A DNA stretch of 63,922 bases from Campylobacteraceae bacterium (GCA_900753405.1 CAADYZ010000011.1:1-63922); one strand, 5' to 3'; positions 44,952-53,899 are shown, counted from the first letter of the stretch. Notes: a model not told the origin generated them from the letters alone. Made by a program: numbers and translations.

Positions 44952-45710
44952 ATGGATAATATCCAACTTGCCCCAAACACCCAAAACACCGCGTCAGGTA
45001 AGCAGTTTGCGCCGTGCGGACGCGAGGTGCAAAACAACCGCGAGGCGGTTTATGAGTTTTCGATCGGGCTGAGATTTACCCACTGGTTGCGCGCCGCGTG
45101 CATCGTCTTTTTGGTCGTGAGCGGCTTTTACCTTTCGTATGTTTTCATCGCCCCGCGTCCAAGTGACGAGCCAGTGAATTTCCTCAACGCGTTTTGGCGA
45201 AGTTCGCACCAAATCGCGGGTTTTGTGTTGATCGGGTGTATGATTTTTAAGACCTACTTGTTCTTGTTTGACAAACAAAGCAAGCTAGAAAGACAGAGCG
45301 TCAAGGACTCAGTCAAACTAAAAGTGTGGCTAGCTCAGCTTAAATACTACTTAAATCTAGGCGAGCATCCGCACCTTAGCGGCAACTACAACCCGTTGCA
45401 ATTTGTAGCTTACTTTTTCTTTTATGTTGTGCTTTTTGGCATCAGCCTCACAGGGCTCATCCTCTACGCAAATGTCTATCACGAGGGCTTGGGCGGCTTT
45501 ATCGCGCCGTTGATGAAGTGGTGCGAAGCGAGCATTTTCAACGGGCTTGGCAATGTCCGAGTGGTGCATCACATTTGTATGTGGGCGATCATCCTCTTTG
45601 TTGTCGGGCATGTTTATATGGTGATTTACAACGCAATCAAGGGCAAAGACGGCGCGGTGGATGCGGTCGTCAGCGGGTATAAATACATCAAAGACGGCGT
45701 TAGAACCTAG
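44952..45710 (+). CDS. hydC: Hydrogenase cytochrome b subunit
   Basis: 252 residues with four membrane helices and His residues for two b hemes (GLRFTHWLRA, SSHQIAGFVL, VHHICMWAII, VGHVYMVIYN). It passes electrons from HydAB to menaquinone and anchors the complex. TAAGGAGAG precedes the ATG. Last gene of the operon. Confidence 0.95.
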   Translation: MDNIQLAPNTQNTASGKQFAPCGREVQNNREAVYEFSIGLRFTHWLRAACIVFLVVSGFYLSYVFIAPRPSDEPVNFLNAFWRSSHQIAGFVLIGCMIFKTYLFLFDKQSKLERQSVKDSVKLKVWLAQLKYYLNLGEHPHLSGNYNPLQFVAYFFFYVVLFGISLTGLILYANVYHEGLGGFIAPLMKWCEASIFNGLGNVRVVHHICMWAIILFVVGHVYMVIYNAIKGKDGAVDAVVSGYKYIKDGVRT

Positions 45711-45764
45711 TTTTTGTGCGTTTTTCTAGCGCGTTTTTAGCATTTTTTAGGCGCGTTACTTTCG

Positions 45765-45796
45765 GGCGTTAAGTTTTGGCTGAACGCCTTTTTTTA
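45765..45796 (+). terminator. Intrinsic terminator after hydC
   Basis: GGCGTT and AACGCC form a 6-bp stem with a 12-nt loop, followed by TTTTTTTATTTTC, 54 nt after the hydC stop. The next 80 nt remain T-rich. Confidence 0.6.
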
Positions 45797-46344
45797 TTTT
45801 CTTGCGTTTGTTTGTGTTCTTGTTTTCCATTTTTTTCGTTTTTCTCGCCCTCCTTGTTCGCAAAACTAAATCAAACCTACAAAGTCGCCCACCAAAGTAA
45901 CTTAGCAAAACTAATTTGCAAAACCGCAAATGCTAAACCAACGCTCAAACTTGTAAAAACCAAATTTGATTAGCGATGAGAAAAGTTTGTCCGCATTTTA
46001 CGGCAGCAAATACGGCTAATCGCACGATTTGTTATCAAGTTACGCATTTTGTCAAAATCAAATTTGATTTTGACAATTTTATAATCACCATTTTTTAGCT
46101 TAAAACCTGCGAGTTGCATTTTAGCACCTGCAAAACAACCAAATCACAAAACTGCAAATTTGCAAAAACCAAATTTGACTAGCAACAAACGCGTCTAAAT
46201 TCAAGCCAAAGCGGGCGACAAAGGCGTTAAAGACAACCAAACAACCGCAAAAGGTCAAACAAAGCAAAAAACAAAAAGCCAAACAAAACAGAAAAATAAA
46301 ATAAAAAAGCAGTCAAAAAGAAGCTTAAAAAATAAACATAAAAA
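45797..46344. other. Intergenic stretch with no gene
   Basis: A T-rich start (to about 45870), two AAATTT repeats near 45955 and 46160, one perfect palindrome (46051-46074), then an A-rich part (46200-46344) that is T-rich on minus and follows the haoA terminator. No ORF has convincing features. Confidence 0.5.
46051..46074. repeat. Dispersed palindrome, perfect 24-bp copy
   Basis: Identical to the copy at 14521-14544. Confidence 0.85.
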
Positions 46345-46379
46345 AAAGGTTTCAAAGCCCCGCCGCCTTGAAACCTTTT
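46345..46379 (-). terminator. Intrinsic terminator after haoA
   Basis: An AAAGGTTTCAA stem with its complement (46345-46355 and 46368-46379), followed on minus by a T-run. It lies about 70 nt after the haoA stop. Confidence 0.8.
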
Positions 46380-46446
46380 GACGCCTAACTTTGAGCCAAA
46401 CTCGCCGCTTAGCCCAAAGTTTTAGCCTAAAACTCAACCCAAAACG

Positions 46447-47799
46447 CTAGTCGATCTTCCCGCTCTCAACGCGTTTTTTGTGGATTTTACGAAGCTCGCG
46501 GATGTCTTGTTGGATCTCAAACACGCCGTGCCAGTGCGCGTAATCAGGCGCACCCATCACCGCGCCCATCCTCATCCTGCGTCCTTGGTGGTGCCACATA
46601 TGGTAATAAACCTTTTGGAACTCGTCACTCCACTCGTCATCAAGCAGCAACTTTTTCTCTTTAAGATCAGCTAGCAGCTTTTGCGCTTCGGTGATGTAGT
46701 AGTTGTAAAGCTCAACATGCGCGTCCGCACCCTCAAAGAAGTTGTTGATCGAAGTTGAAGTGTGGCAAGACTTACAAACCTCTTTCATCTCCGCCCTTGC
46801 CGCCTCTGGTCCTGCTGGGTTGCCTGCGAGTGCGTTGCCGACACTAACTTTGCCCGTTTTTGCAAAAACCTCAGCCGCTGTGTCGTGTCCTTTTGTGCGG
46901 AGGTTGCTCTTTGGCGCCCACAAGTTCCATTTTAGCCTCATCCCGACATTATGCGTTGTTTTGAGCTTGCCGATGCCGCTCATATGGCAAGTGGCGCAAG
47001 TCGGCGCGCGGAAGTCAGGCACATCCCAAGTGTCAGGCGCGCTGTCCCACTTCCACGAGCTACCCTCGGCGTTGAAGATATGCCCGTGCATCGAGTTTTC
47101 GTAGATTTCGATGTTTGGATGGTCTGGTCCTAAGTGGCACGAAGCGCACGCACTAGGTTTTCTCGCTTCGGCGACACTGAATTTGTGTCCGCTGTGGCAA
47201 GACTTACAGTTACCAACGCTGCCGTCAGGGTAGGCGTTGCCGATGCCGTAGTTTGGCCAGTCCTCTTTGAGCGGCTTTTTGTTCGCGTCAAGTCGGATCA
47301 CCGCGCCGTGGCACTGCACGCAGCCTGTGATGCCTGGGGCGAATTTGAGGTCTGGGTGGTTTGCTCCCTCATAAACCTCCATCAACTCAACCGAGCCGCC
47401 TTTTGCCGTCTTAGCAAACATCTGCACCGCTCCGCGCGCGTGTCCGCTTTGTTGAAACTCTTCAACCTCTTGCGCGTGACACCTAGCACAGGTTTTTGGG
47501 CTGACAAGCACGCTGATGTGTTGTCCTGTTTTGCCGTGAGGCTCTTTTGACGCCATTGGGTGGTCGGCTTTTACGCCGTGGCAGTCAAGACAGCTTACTG
47601 AAACATGCGCGTGACGAGAGCTTTTCCAGTCCGCGACAATGCCCGGCGTCTTCTCCGCGTGGCATTCGATACACTTAGCAGCAGTCGGGGTGAGATTTCG
47701 ATCAACCTTCATCGTCTTGACAAGGTTGATGTCTGAAACGCTAGCACCAAAGGCACTAGCAGCCATACAGGCTAATGCTAGCAATATTTTTTTAAACAT
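46447..47799 (-). CDS. Octaheme hydroxylamine oxidoreductase-family cytochrome (HaoA type)
   Basis: 450 residues with a signal peptide (MFKKILLALACMAASAFGA) and eight CXXCH sites (CIECH, CLDCH, CARCH, CVQCH, CKSCH, CASCH, CATCH, CKSCH). The C-terminal MWHHQGRRMRMGA...DYAHWHG is typical of the HAO family. Campylobacterotal HaoA proteins are thought to reduce nitrite or hydroxylamine rather than oxidise hydroxylamine. The start is ATG 47799 with AAGGAGGATGCG; the upstream extension overlaps haoC. Five-heme NrfA is excluded by heme count. It is paired with a tetraheme NapC/NrfH-type quinol oxidase. Confidence 0.87.
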   Translation of the reverse strand: MFKKILLALACMAASAFGASVSDINLVKTMKVDRNLTPTAAKCIECHAEKTPGIVADWKSSRHAHVSVSCLDCHGVKADHPMASKEPHGKTGQHISVLVSPKTCARCHAQEVEEFQQSGHARGAVQMFAKTAKGGSVELMEVYEGANHPDLKFAPGITGCVQCHGAVIRLDANKKPLKEDWPNYGIGNAYPDGSVGNCKSCHSGHKFSVAEARKPSACASCHLGPDHPNIEIYENSMHGHIFNAEGSSWKWDSAPDTWDVPDFRAPTCATCHMSGIGKLKTTHNVGMRLKWNLWAPKSNLRTKGHDTAAEVFAKTGKVSVGNALAGNPAGPEAARAEMKEVCKSCHTSTSINNFFEGADAHVELYNYYITEAQKLLADLKEKKLLLDDEWSDEFQKVYYHMWHHQGRRMRMGAVMGAPDYAHWHGVFEIQQDIRELRKIHKKRVESGKID

Positions 47800-47822
47800 C
47801 GCATCCTCCTTAAAAAATTTGT

Positions 47823-48350
47823 TTAACTTTTCGGTTTTCTTAGGTGAAGTCCAAGGTCTTTGTGACCGACATTTTCGTGACACTCAACGCACTTTTTGTT
47901 AATGTTTTTCGCAAAGTAGTCGCGGTGTGCCAAAAAGGCTTTTTGGTTCGTTGAGGCGACTTTTTCCAACTCTCCGTGACAGTGCAAACAGCCGCTGTCA
48001 AACACAAACTGCGCCCGCTCTTTTCGGCGTTCTTGCCAGTCGATTTTCTCAGGGTTGCCGAAGGTATTGACCGCAAGCTCGTAAGTGCCAGTGACGGCTT
48101 TTTGGAAGGTGTATTTTAAAACATTGTCGTGCGGCAAGTGACAGGCTGCACACTCGGCTTTAAAGCCCGCTTTGTTCGCTCCGCCGTGCGTGTCTTGCTT
48201 GTACGCCGCCCACATCGGCTCCATCACATGGCAAGAGCTGCAAAACTTGTCGTTGCCCGTGACATAGATGAATTGTGCCACGCCAAGCGTTAAGACGACC
48301 GCCGCCAAACCGCCAACAACAAAGGCGATGATAAGTTTTGTTCTGCTCAA
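47823..48350 (-). CDS. Tetraheme NapC/NrfH-type cytochrome (HaoC type)
   Basis: 175 residues: one N-terminal membrane helix (LIIAFVVGGLAAVVLTLGVA) and four heme sites (CSSCH, CAACH, CLHCH, CVECH). It carries electrons from menaquinol to the adjacent octaheme protein. I place the start at TTG 48350, because AAAGGAGTTAAG lies directly before it and the helix follows at once; ATG 48377 has no ribosome-binding site and the frame from 48533 runs through intergenic repeat. Confidence 0.83.
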   Translation of the reverse strand: MSRTKLIIAFVVGGLAAVVLTLGVAQFIYVTGNDKFCSSCHVMEPMWAAYKQDTHGGANKAGFKAECAACHLPHDNVLKYTFQKAVTGTYELAVNTFGNPEKIDWQERRKERAQFVFDSGCLHCHGELEKVASTNQKAFLAHRDYFAKNINKKCVECHENVGHKDLGLHLRKPKS

Positions 48351-48711
48351 CTTAACTCCTTTAACTGCATTTGGCATAGCCAGATTTTTGTTGAAATTAT
48401 AACAGATTATAAACAAATTTCCAATGACATAAATCAATTTTAAACAAAAAGGTGTTTTGGCGGCGGCGAGGGCGATTTTGCAAAATGTCAAAACCAAATT
48501 TGATTTTGAAATTTTGTTGAAAATGGCTTTCAAAAAGCAGCATTTTGTCTAAACATTAAATTTATATATTAAACGCCGCCAAAAACGCAGGAGTTTTGAA
48601 AATAATTTTTAAAATTAAAATCGCCTTTATTTAGAATTTAATTTTTTAACATTATGTTAAAATTAACATTTTTGCGCTAAAATTACGCCAAATCTAAAAA
48701 AAGGGGAAAAA
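48351..48711. other. Divergent intergenic region haoC/dps
   Basis: 361 nt, AT-rich. It holds a dispersed palindrome at about 48488-48509 and a -10-like TAAAAT at 48678-48683 for dps. No gene is seen. Confidence 0.45.
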
Positions 48712-49161
48712 ATGCAAAAAGTTTTTTCACAACTAAACCAAATCCAAGCTGACGCTCACGCGTTTTACCTAGCTTTCCACGGCTACCACTGGTTTGTCAA
48801 GGGCAAGGATTTTGCTGTTTTACACGCCTACACTGAGGAGGCTTACGAGGAATTTGGCAAGCTGTTTGACGACACGGCGGAGAGAGCGCTCATTTTAGGT
48901 GGCAAGGCAGTCACAGGCGCAGAAAACCTCCTAAAACTCGCAAAAGCCCCAGTTGTCACAAAAGAGTCTTTCTCGTCTTGCGAAGTTTTCGGGCTTGTCA
49001 AAACCTCTTACGAGTATCTTCTTGGCGAGTTCAAAAAGCTTGAAGAGGTCGCAGGTGAAGCGGGTGACAGCGTGACTGAGGCGTTTGCTCAAGACAACAT
49101 CGCCTCGCTTCAAAAGAAGCTTTGGATGCTAAACTCAACGCTTGTTGAATGCACTCTTTAA
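48712..49161 (+). CDS. dps: Dps-family mini-ferritin
   Basis: 149 residues in four helices with the inter-subunit ferroxidase residues (FHGYHWFVKGKDFAVLHAYTEEAYEEFGKLFDDTAERALILGG). It stores iron and protects DNA from peroxide. AAAGGGG lies upstream. Single gene with its own terminator. Confidence 0.93.
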   Translation: MQKVFSQLNQIQADAHAFYLAFHGYHWFVKGKDFAVLHAYTEEAYEEFGKLFDDTAERALILGGKAVTGAENLLKLAKAPVVTKESFSSCEVFGLVKTSYEYLLGEFKKLEEVAGEAGDSVTEAFAQDNIASLQKKLWMLNSTLVECTL

Positions 49162-49170
49162 GCTAGTTTT

Positions 49171-49195
49171 GGTTTGCCGCACGGCGTGGCAAACC
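49171..49195 (+). terminator. Intrinsic terminator of dps
   Basis: GGTTTGCC and GGCAAACC form an 8-bp stem with a 9-nt loop, followed by GTCTTTTTTC. Confidence 0.8.
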
Positions 49196-49203
49196 GTCTT
49201 TTT

Positions 49204-49242
49204 TCAAATTCGGTTTTAGCAATTTGTTAAAACCGAATTTGA
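49204..49242. repeat. Inverted pair of the dispersed GAATTT motif
   Basis: TCAAATTCGGTTTT and AAAACCGAATTTGA, 11 nt apart; same design as 4849-4887. Confidence 0.75.
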
Positions 49243-49314
49243 CCTTCAAACTTAACTTACACTTAACTTTATTTTCTAATTTTAAAAGTTATTTAATTTC
49301 TATTTGCTTAGTTG

Positions 49315-49320
49315 TATAAT
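49315..49320 (+). promoter_or_regulatory. -10 box of the p-cresol operon
   Basis: TATAAT preceded by GTTG, 57 nt before the pchC start, in a strongly A/T-rich 60-nt segment. Confidence 0.6.
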
Positions 49321-49377
49321 CCTCTCGTGGGTTGGGGTTTTAAACAATCTACTACATTAACATTTTAAGGAGTGCAG

Positions 49378-49680
49378 ATGAAATGGCGTCTTGCGTTTTT
49401 GGCGGCTGTTTTTTTGGCGACACAGGCGGATGCGAAGAAGGTGTTTGCCAACAGCCAAGAGGCGTATGCAAAAATTTGTGCGTATTGCCACGACACGGGA
49501 GTTGGCGTAGAGAGCGTGAAGGAGAAATATCCAACTGAGGCGGTGCAGGTTCGGGCGGATTTGATCTTTGACATCGTAAGAAGCGGGCAGGCGGCTATGC
49601 CTCCGTTTCGCGTGACTGAGATTGATGACGCGACTTTAAAAGCCCTTGCGACCGACCTTGCTAAGGGAAAATTTAAGTAG
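49378..49680 (+). CDS. pchC: p-Cresol methylhydroxylase cytochrome c subunit
   Basis: 100 residues with a signal peptide (MKWRLAFLAAVFLATQADA), one heme site (CAYCH) and an axial Met in AAMPPFRVTEI. It accepts electrons from the flavoprotein PchF in the periplasm. TAAGGAGTGCAG gives the ribosome-binding site for ATG 49378. Identification rests on position next to a very clear PchF. Confidence 0.87.
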   Translation: MKWRLAFLAAVFLATQADAKKVFANSQEAYAKICAYCHDTGVGVESVKEKYPTEAVQVRADLIFDIVRSGQAAMPPFRVTEIDDATLKALATDLAKGKFK

Positions 49681-49689
49681 GGGGCGAAG

Positions 49690-50019
49690 ATGAAAAGGCG
49701 AGTGTTTTTAAAGACGCTGACAGCGGCGAGCGCGCTGGTTAGCTCGGTGTTTAGCGTTGGTTTGCCAAGTTTTGACGCTGCGCAAAAAGAGGTTTTTTTG
49801 GTGGATGACAAAAGCGTGAAACTTCGCTCAGTAGCGGGCAAAAACCTTGTGCAGGTGGATTTTTTGGGTGATTTTGTGTCAAATTCGAATTTGATTAACT
49901 CATTTTTGGCGCAGAATGTGAAAATTCACGGCTGTTTGAGTGTGGCAAATGGCGTTGTTTTAGCGGCTGTTACTGACCTTGAAGTTGGTGACTTGACGGC
50001 TGATTTTGTTGTGTTTTAA
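49690..50019 (+). CDS. PchX-like protein with twin-arginine signal
   Basis: 109 residues starting MKRRVFLKTLTAASALVSS, a good twin-arginine signal, followed by a small beta-rich domain (VDFLGDFVSNSNLINSFL). It lies between pchC and pchF, where Pseudomonas pch operons carry pchX, a gene of unclear role. PchF has no signal peptide, so this protein could bind folded flavin-loaded PchF and carry it through the Tat pore; this is a hypothesis. A copy of the AAATTT motif encodes SNSNLI. Confidence 0.67.
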   Translation: MKRRVFLKTLTAASALVSSVFSVGLPSFDAAQKEVFLVDDKSVKLRSVAGKNLVQVDFLGDFVSNSNLINSFLAQNVKIHGCLSVANGVVLAAVTDLEVGDLTADFVVF

Positions 50020-50028
50020 GGAGAGAAG

Positions 50029-51585
50029 ATGAAATATTTAAGCTTGCCGCCGCGCGTTAGCGAGGCTGACTTTGACAAGGCAGTGGCGGAATTTAGGAAA
50101 ATTGTCGGGGCGCAATGGGTTTTTGTGAGCGAAGAGGAGATGAAGCCTTACTGCAAGGTGATGATGGCGACTAAGATCGAGGATGTGATGCCAAGTATTG
50201 CGATCGCGCCAAAGTCAGTGAAGGAGATTCAAGCGATTTTGAAAGTTTGCAACCAATACAAAGTGCCAGTTTGGGCGTTTAGCACGGGCAAGAATTTGGG
50301 TTACGGCACGACAAGTCCAGCAAGAAAAGGCACGGCGTTGCTTGATTTAAAGAGGATGAATAAAATCATCGAAGTCAATGAAAAGCTAGCCTACGCGCTA
50401 GTCGAGCCGGGCGTTACTTACCAACAACTTTACGACTATCTAAAAAAGAAAAAAATCCCGCTTTGGCTGAGCTTCCCAGCTCCAAGTGCGATCGCATCGC
50501 CAGTTGGCAACACGATTGATCGCGGCGTTGGCTACACGCCTTATGGCGAGCATTTTATGATGCAGTGTGGGATGGAGGTTGTGCTTGCAAACGGCGAGGT
50601 GCTAAAAACAGGAATGGGCGGGATCAAAAATTCAAATTCGTGGCAGGTTTTCAAGTGGGGTTACGGACCTTACCTTGACGGAATTTTCACGCAGTCAAAC
50701 TACGGCATCGTCACGAAAATGGGCTTTTGGTTGATGCCTGAGCCGAAGGCTTACAAGCCGTTTTGCATTAGCTTTCCAAAAGAGGATGATATTAATATGA
50801 TAGTCGATCGGCTTCGCCCACTTCGCATCGCAAACATCATCCCTAACGCCTTCACCATCGCCAGCACGAGCTACGAGGCAGCCTCAGTCGCGCAACGAGA
50901 CGAGTTTCACAAGGGAGAGGGCTACATCACAGACGCCGAGCTTGACAAACTCCGCAAAAAGCACAATATGGGCGCGTGGAATCTCTACGCCGCGCTTTAT
51001 GGAGACGAAGTGACAGTCAAGCACTACTGGCAGATCGTCAAGTCAGTCTTTGCCGACCGAAAAGACATCCGCTACTACACGCAAGAGGATGTTGGAGACG
51101 ATCCGATTTTCAAATACCGCGCGGCGTTGATGAGCGGGAATTTGAGTCTGCAAGAATTCAGCCTCTACAACTGGAAAGGCGGCGGCGGAAGTATGTGGTT
51201 TGCGCCAGTTTCACCAGCACTTGGCGAACACACTTTAAAGCAAAAAAACCTCGCAAAACGCATTTTGCACAAACACGGGCTTGACTATGTCGGCGAATTC
51301 ATTGTCGGTTGGAGGGATATGCATCACATTGTGGATGTACTTTACAACCGCGAGGACGAAAAGGAGAGGCTTGCGGCAAAGGCTGCGTTTGAGGAGCTCA
51401 TTGAAGAGTTTGCAAAGGCAGGTTACGGGCTTTACCGCACGAACACAGGTGTGATGGATCAAGTGGCAAAAACTTACGGCAAAGTCGTCCAAAGTGTGAA
51501 TCACAAGCTTAAAAAAGCCCTCGATCCAAACAACATTATCGCCCCGGGCAAGTCAGGGATCGACCTAAACACTTGGCAGTTTTAG
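50029..51585 (+). CDS. pchF: p-Cresol methylhydroxylase flavoprotein subunit
   Basis: 518 residues of the vanillyl-alcohol-oxidase/PCMH family, with long stretches I recall from Pseudomonas PchF (VGNTIDRGVGYTPYGEHFMM, FKWGYGP, NWKGGGGSMWFAPVS, PNNIIAPGKSGID). Tyr380 in SLYNW corresponds to Tyr384, which carries the covalent FAD; Tyr363 (FKYRA) and Glu376 correspond to the substrate-site Tyr367 and Glu380; the YR pair in GLYRTNT is also kept. It oxidises 4-cresol to 4-hydroxybenzyl alcohol and aldehyde. No signal peptide is present, as in Pseudomonas. Related 4-alkylphenols are possible substrates. Confidence 0.92.
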   Translation: MKYLSLPPRVSEADFDKAVAEFRKIVGAQWVFVSEEEMKPYCKVMMATKIEDVMPSIAIAPKSVKEIQAILKVCNQYKVPVWAFSTGKNLGYGTTSPARKGTALLDLKRMNKIIEVNEKLAYALVEPGVTYQQLYDYLKKKKIPLWLSFPAPSAIASPVGNTIDRGVGYTPYGEHFMMQCGMEVVLANGEVLKTGMGGIKNSNSWQVFKWGYGPYLDGIFTQSNYGIVTKMGFWLMPEPKAYKPFCISFPKEDDINMIVDRLRPLRIANIIPNAFTIASTSYEAASVAQRDEFHKGEGYITDAELDKLRKKHNMGAWNLYAALYGDEVTVKHYWQIVKSVFADRKDIRYYTQEDVGDDPIFKYRAALMSGNLSLQEFSLYNWKGGGGSMWFAPVSPALGEHTLKQKNLAKRILHKHGLDYVGEFIVGWRDMHHIVDVLYNREDEKERLAAKAAFEELIEEFAKAGYGLYRTNTGVMDQVAKTYGKVVQSVNHKLKKALDPNNIIAPGKSGIDLNTWQF

Positions 51586-51610
51586 TCAAAATCAAATTTG
51601 AGGAGAAGTG

Positions 51611-53056
51611 ATGAAAGAGTATCAACTTTTTATCGGCGGAAGTTACAAAAACAGCAGGGCAAACACGACAAAAGATTGCATCAACCCAGCGACAAACACG
51701 GCTTTTGCGAAGGTGCATTTAGCGTCAAAAGAAGACATCGAAGAGGCGATCGCCGCAGCTAGTAAAGCGCAAAAAATTTGGGCAAAAACCACGCCTCGCC
51801 ACAAAGAGGCGGTGCTTTTAAAAGCAGCTGACATTTTTGAGAGAAGACGCGAGGAGTTAGTCGGCATTTTAATGCAAGAGAGTGGCTCAACGGTTGCAAA
51901 ATGCAACTTTGAAGTCAGCGTTGTCAGCGACATCCTCCGCACCGCCGCAGGCGAGGCAAGACGCGTTGGTGGGCAGACCTTTACTTCAAATGACGAAGGG
52001 GCGTTTTCTTACGCGATCCGCGTTCCGTTAGGCGTCATCGCTGGCATCAGCCCGTTTAACGCGCCGATGATTTTAAGTGTGAAAAAGTTTGCCTTTGCGC
52101 TTGCGGCGGGCAACTCGTTTGTGCTTAAACCTTCCTCAGCAGCGGCTGCGTGCGGTGTGATTTTCGGCGAGATTTTCCAAGAAGCAGGGCTAACGCCGGG
52201 CGCGTTAAACATCATCCCTTGCAACTCAGATGTTCTAGGTGACACATTTTGCAGCGACAAACGAGTGAGGATGATCACCTTCACAGGCTCAACGCAAGTC
52301 GGACGACACATCGCGCAAACGGCGGCGAAATATATGAAAAAATGCACCTTTGAGCTTGGTGGCAAAAGTCCAGTTTTGGTGCTTAAAGACGCGGATGTGA
52401 AATACGCGGTGGATACGGCGTTTTTTGGCATTTTTATGCACCAAGGGCAGATTTGTATGGCGGGGTCGAGGATCATCATCGCAGATGAGGTTTATGACGC
52501 CTTTTGCGAGCAGTTTGCAAACAAAGTTAGCACGCTTAAAGTCGGCGACCCAAGCGACCCAACCGTTGTCATCGGACCGCTCATTACCCGTTCGCAATGC
52601 GGCTTTATTGACACCCTTGTTCAAGACGCGGTTAGCAAGGGCGCGACCGTGCTAAGTGGCGGCAAACACGAGGGTAACTTCTACTTTCCGACCACGGTTA
52701 AGGATGTCACACCGCAGATGCAGCTTTTTGCGACAGAGGCGTTTGGACCAGTGGCGAGCCTCATTCGCGCGAAGGATTTAGACGAGATGATCGAGCTTGC
52801 AAATGCGACTGACTACGGGCTGAGTGCGAGCGTCATCACAAGCAACATCGCAGACGCGCTTAGGTGCGCTGAGGAGGTTGAGACGGGGATGCTTCACATC
52901 AACGCGCCGACCCTGCAAGACGAAGCACACATCCCATTTGGCGGCGTGAAGATGAGCGGGCTTGGCAGAGAGGGCGGGCATTTTTCGATCGAGGAGATGA
53001 CCGAGTTGAAGTGGGTGACGATGGAGGGGATGGGAAGCCATAAATACCCATTCTAA
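51611..53056 (+). CDS. NAD-dependent aldehyde dehydrogenase, probably 4-hydroxybenzaldehyde
   Basis: 481 residues with the general-base Glu in FELGGKSP, the nucleophilic Cys in HQGQICMAGSR and the cofactor motif ITFTGSTQVG. It lies 25 nt after pchF with GAGGAGAAG upstream, so it most likely oxidises 4-hydroxybenzaldehyde to 4-hydroxybenzoate (PchA/vanillin dehydrogenase role). Specificity is inferred from the operon. No further ring-degradation genes follow. Confidence 0.87.
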   Translation: MKEYQLFIGGSYKNSRANTTKDCINPATNTAFAKVHLASKEDIEEAIAAASKAQKIWAKTTPRHKEAVLLKAADIFERRREELVGILMQESGSTVAKCNFEVSVVSDILRTAAGEARRVGGQTFTSNDEGAFSYAIRVPLGVIAGISPFNAPMILSVKKFAFALAAGNSFVLKPSSAAAACGVIFGEIFQEAGLTPGALNIIPCNSDVLGDTFCSDKRVRMITFTGSTQVGRHIAQTAAKYMKKCTFELGGKSPVLVLKDADVKYAVDTAFFGIFMHQGQICMAGSRIIIADEVYDAFCEQFANKVSTLKVGDPSDPTVVIGPLITRSQCGFIDTLVQDAVSKGATVLSGGKHEGNFYFPTTVKDVTPQMQLFATEAFGPVASLIRAKDLDEMIELANATDYGLSASVITSNIADALRCAEEVETGMLHINAPTLQDEAHIPFGGVKMSGLGREGGHFSIEEMTELKWVTMEGMGSHKYPF

Positions 53057-53294
53057 CGCGCTTGCTGCTTTGTCGTCACGGCAGATTCTAACACACTTGC
53101 CATTTTGTCACAGCAGAGCGGCTTTTTGCTTAAAACGGCGTGTTTTTTTCTGAAAACGGCACGCCATCACTCGAAAAACAAAAAACCGCAAATGTCAAAA
53201 TCAAATTTGAAACTCCGCAAATTTGCAAATCAAATTCGGTTTTTGCAAACAGAAAATGTTAAAATCAAATTTTGTTTTACGATTTACTCAAACA

Positions 53295-53695
53295 TCGTTG
53301 CGTTTAATTCGCAAAACTTGTTTTGCGGTAAAAAATGTTTCCACCTACACTTTTGCGCCAGCAAAAGTGCTTAAATTTTCAAAGCAGGGCTTTGAAAATT
53401 TCACGCCTTGGCGTTTAGGCGTAAAATTTTCAAATTGTCAAAATCAAATTTGAAACTCTGCAAATTTTTTAAAACCAAATTTGATTTTTCAGTTTTGAGT
53501 TTTCGGAGGTTTTGCAACTTACTTTTTTCTTAAATGGGGACAAGGGGGAGCTTGAATGGCAACTCGCTCCCTTCATCCCCTTTTAAATCCCCTCAATCCC
53601 CGACCACGCTTCTAAGGTTGCGTAAAAACCAAATTTAGTTTTTACGATTAACTTAAATTTTTAGGCGTTTTGAAAATCAAATTTGGTTTTTGCAG
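53295..53695. repeat. Composite hairpin element, copy 3
   Basis: It contains GCAAAACTTGTTTTGC, CACTTTTGC/GCAAAAGTG, the TTTTCAAAGC hairpin, the G-rich/C-rich block and the CGTAAAAAC/GTTTTTACG hairpin ending in TTTAGGCGTTT. It fills most of the 911-bp gap 53057-53967; the rest of the gap holds single AAATTT repeats and a promoter, and no gene. Confidence 0.8.
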
Positions 53696-53899
53696 TTTTG
53701 CGGCGTTGCAAAAGTCGAATTTAAAGCTTTAAGGCGGGCGAATTTGCAAAGAGGTAATTTTTTGCTTTAAGGTTGAAAACGACTTTTGGGCGTTTGCGGG
53801 TTGTGAAACTCAAAATTTTAGCGTCAAGAAACCGCTTTCAACGCCCGCAGATTCGCTTCTTAGAAACTTTTGTGTAAATAATTATTAAATTTTATTTTA

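Noticed and set aside
46447..47799. NrfA nitrite reductase
   Set aside because: Eight CXXCH sites and the HAO-type C-terminus; NrfA has five hemes and a CXXCK site.
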